A stretch of DNA of 6,113 nucleotides, from contig JAKAHL010000135.1 of the NCBI GenBank assembly GCA_021815005.1, positions 1-6,113 of the forward strand. Direction: 5' to 3'. Of the stretch, positions 4,941 to 6,113 are shown piece after piece. The DNA is from Chloroflexota bacterium (lineage in GTDB: Bacteria > Chloroflexota > Limnocylindria > Limnocylindrales > CSP1-4). The notes under the pieces were generated by a model that did not search any database, had not been told where the DNA came from, and was given only the letters and a program-made list of their open reading frames with translations. Every line of letters starts with the position of its first letter. The first letter of the stretch is position 1. Position numbers and translations under genes: made by a program.

Positions 4941-6113
4941 TCAGGCCGGCAGCCGGTACACGCGGCGGGCGTTCTCCGCGGCCACCAGGCGGATGACGCG
5001 CTCGGCGTCGTCACGCGACCAGTCGCCGCGGGCCACCCAGTCGCCCACCACGCGCGACATCGCCCGGCGCCACAGCCACGAGCCCAGCAGGTGGAGCTCC
5101 GGCGCGCCCCACGCGTCCGAGCTGAACAGCAGCTTGCTGAACGGCGCCAGCTCCATCGACTCGCGAACCACGGCCTCGGACGCGGCTCCCGTGTAGTGCA
5201 CGGCCTCGCCGACGTCGAGGTAGACGTGCGGGAACATCTGGGCGAGGTAGCCGGCGTTGCGGTGGAACGGGTACGTGTGGAGCAGCATCACCGCCGCCCG
5301 GCCCTCGGTGGCCCGGATGAAATCGGTGAGCAGCAGCGGGTCTGAGCGGTGCAGGTCCAGGTCGGGGTCGCCGAACCCGGTGTGGACCTGGAGGGGCAGC
5401 CCGGTGTCCACGGCCGTCCAGATGCCGAAGCGCAGCAGCGTCTCGTCCGTCAGGCGCGGCGCGGCACCGGCGCGGACCGAGCCGGCCCAGCGCACCGCTG
5501 CCGCGGACGCCGCCTCGTCCGATGGCCGCGAGAGGTCCCGGGCGAACCCGCCGCGATAGGCGAGGATCGTCTTGAAGCCCACCGCGGGATCGTCCCCCGC
5601 CAGCTCCGCCGCCACGGCGGCGCGGAACGCGTCGGGCCACGACGCGGGGTCGGAGAGGCCGGCCACCAGCCGCTCCGCGATGGCCTCCAGCCGGACCACG
5701 CGCGAGGCCGGGCAGTCGGCCAGGGCGCCGGTCTCGGCCGGGCCGGTCACCCGCCCGCCGAGGAAGCCCGTCTCCACGATGGCGTGCGCGAGGCCCGCGC
5801 GAGGCAGGTACAGCCGGCCCATGGGGATCAGCCGCTCATGGGCGCGCCGCGCGACCAGGTAGTCCTCGCCGGCGAGGTGCGCGGGCGCGCGCATCTGCGG
5901 CGCGCACCAGCGGCGCACGGCGTGCCACACCTGCGTGTCGAACCCCGCCGCCTCCGCGGCGGCCCGGCGGTCCGACTCGATCAGCATGTCGCACAGGGTG
6001 GCGTCGTCCACGCGCTCGGTGACGACCCCGTGGACGTGGTGATCGACGAGTCGGATCGAGGTGAGGAGCTCGTTGACCGCCGGGTCCAGCCCGTCGCAGA
6101 CGCCGGCCTCGCG
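4941..6113 (-). CDS. Amidohydrolase family protein, FluG-N-terminal-like (start outside window)
   Basis: The frame is open to the right edge (390 visible residues) and stops at 4943-4941. The first visible codons contain no ATG, GTG or TTG before the conserved LVDHHVHG, so the true start lies off the window. Numbered from the edge, expected metal and active-site residues are the HxH pair H26 and H28, LPLQVHTGFGDPD with H244, VMLLHTYPFHRN with H279 and LLFSSDAWG with D333. This is the amidohydrolase-2 TIM-barrel pattern. GFKTILAYRGGF near 179-190 resembles the GFKS-AYR-GL signature of the N-terminal domain of FluG and bacterial homologues, which often occur with glutamine-synthetase-like proteins. 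The likely role is metal-dependent hydrolysis or decarboxylation of a small substrate in the cytoplasm; the substrate is unknown. The internal GTG at 6011 would remove the HxH motif and is rejected as a start. The gene is convergent with the lipoprotein gene. Confidence 0.87.
   Translation of the reverse strand, partial: REAGVCDGLDPAVNELLTSIRLVDHHVHGVVTERVDDATLCDMLIESDRRAAAEAAGFDTQVWHAVRRWCAPQMRAPAHLAGEDYLVARRAHERLIPMGRLYLPRAGLAHAIVETGFLGGRVTGPAETGALADCPASRVVRLEAIAERLVAGLSDPASWPDAFRAAVAAELAGDDPAVGFKTILAYRGGFARDLSRPSDEAASAAAVRWAGSVRAGAAPRLTDETLLRFGIWTAVDTGLPLQVHTGFGDPDLDLHRSDPLLLTDFIRATEGRAAVMLLHTYPFHRNAGYLAQMFPHVYLDVGEAVHYTGAASEAVVRESMELAPFSKLLFSSDAWGAPELHLLGSWLWRRAMSRVVGDWVARGDWSRDDAERVIRLVAAENARRVYRLPA

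Noticed and set aside
5011..5640. 209-codon minus-strand frame inside the amidohydrolase region
   Set aside because: Arg/Gly/Ala/Pro-rich and fully overlapping the conserved amidohydrolase frame on the same strand; a frame shadow.

Overview
The window is very GC-rich DNA (about 70% by eye, with G/C at most third codon positions). It comes from a bacterium with Shine-Dalgarno sites and GTG starts. A DUF4232-type lipoprotein together with DUF1611 and FluG-like amidohydrolase genes fits a high-GC Chloroflexota (for example a Limnocylindria-like lineage) or an actinobacterium. Nothing here settles the phylum, and no rRNA, tRNA, CRISPR, phage or transposase gene is visible.

Layout from left to right. 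(1) 1-849, plus strand: 3' part of a DUF1611/DgcN-like P-loop protein, cut by the left edge. (2) 850-1302: a non-coding convergent gap filled with hairpins. Degenerate units of 27-29 nt open with GCCCG...CGGGC half-sites, and three units are lengthened to 71-74 nt by a conserved 41-nt element that ends in a 9-bp hairpin. (3) 1303-2094, minus strand: a uridine-phosphorylase-like nucleoside phosphorylase whose base-binding residues differ from E. coli Udp. (4) 2095-2485: a second non-coding, palindrome-rich gap. It has a perfect 15-bp inverted repeat and four copies of a 15-nt repeat. (5) 2486-4072, minus strand: an AMP-forming acyl-CoA synthetase, best started at a GTG with a strong Shine-Dalgarno site. 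(6) 4073-4207: a divergent intergenic region with two short palindromes. (7) 4208-4891, plus strand: a lipoprotein with an Ala/Pro/Ser linker and a DUF4232-like domain. (8) 4941-6113, minus strand: a FluG-N-terminal-like amidohydrolase cut by the right edge.

The genes look like independent housekeeping and catabolic functions (nucleoside salvage, acyl activation, amidohydrolase, D-amino-acid-related) and not one operon. Only the acyl-CoA synthetase and the phosphorylase lie consecutively on one strand, and about 390 bp of repeats separates them. No defence, toxin or biosynthetic system is evident. The two repeat arrays are the most unusual content. They share a hairpin with a CCA loop, and the stem differs between arrays by a compensating base-pair change.
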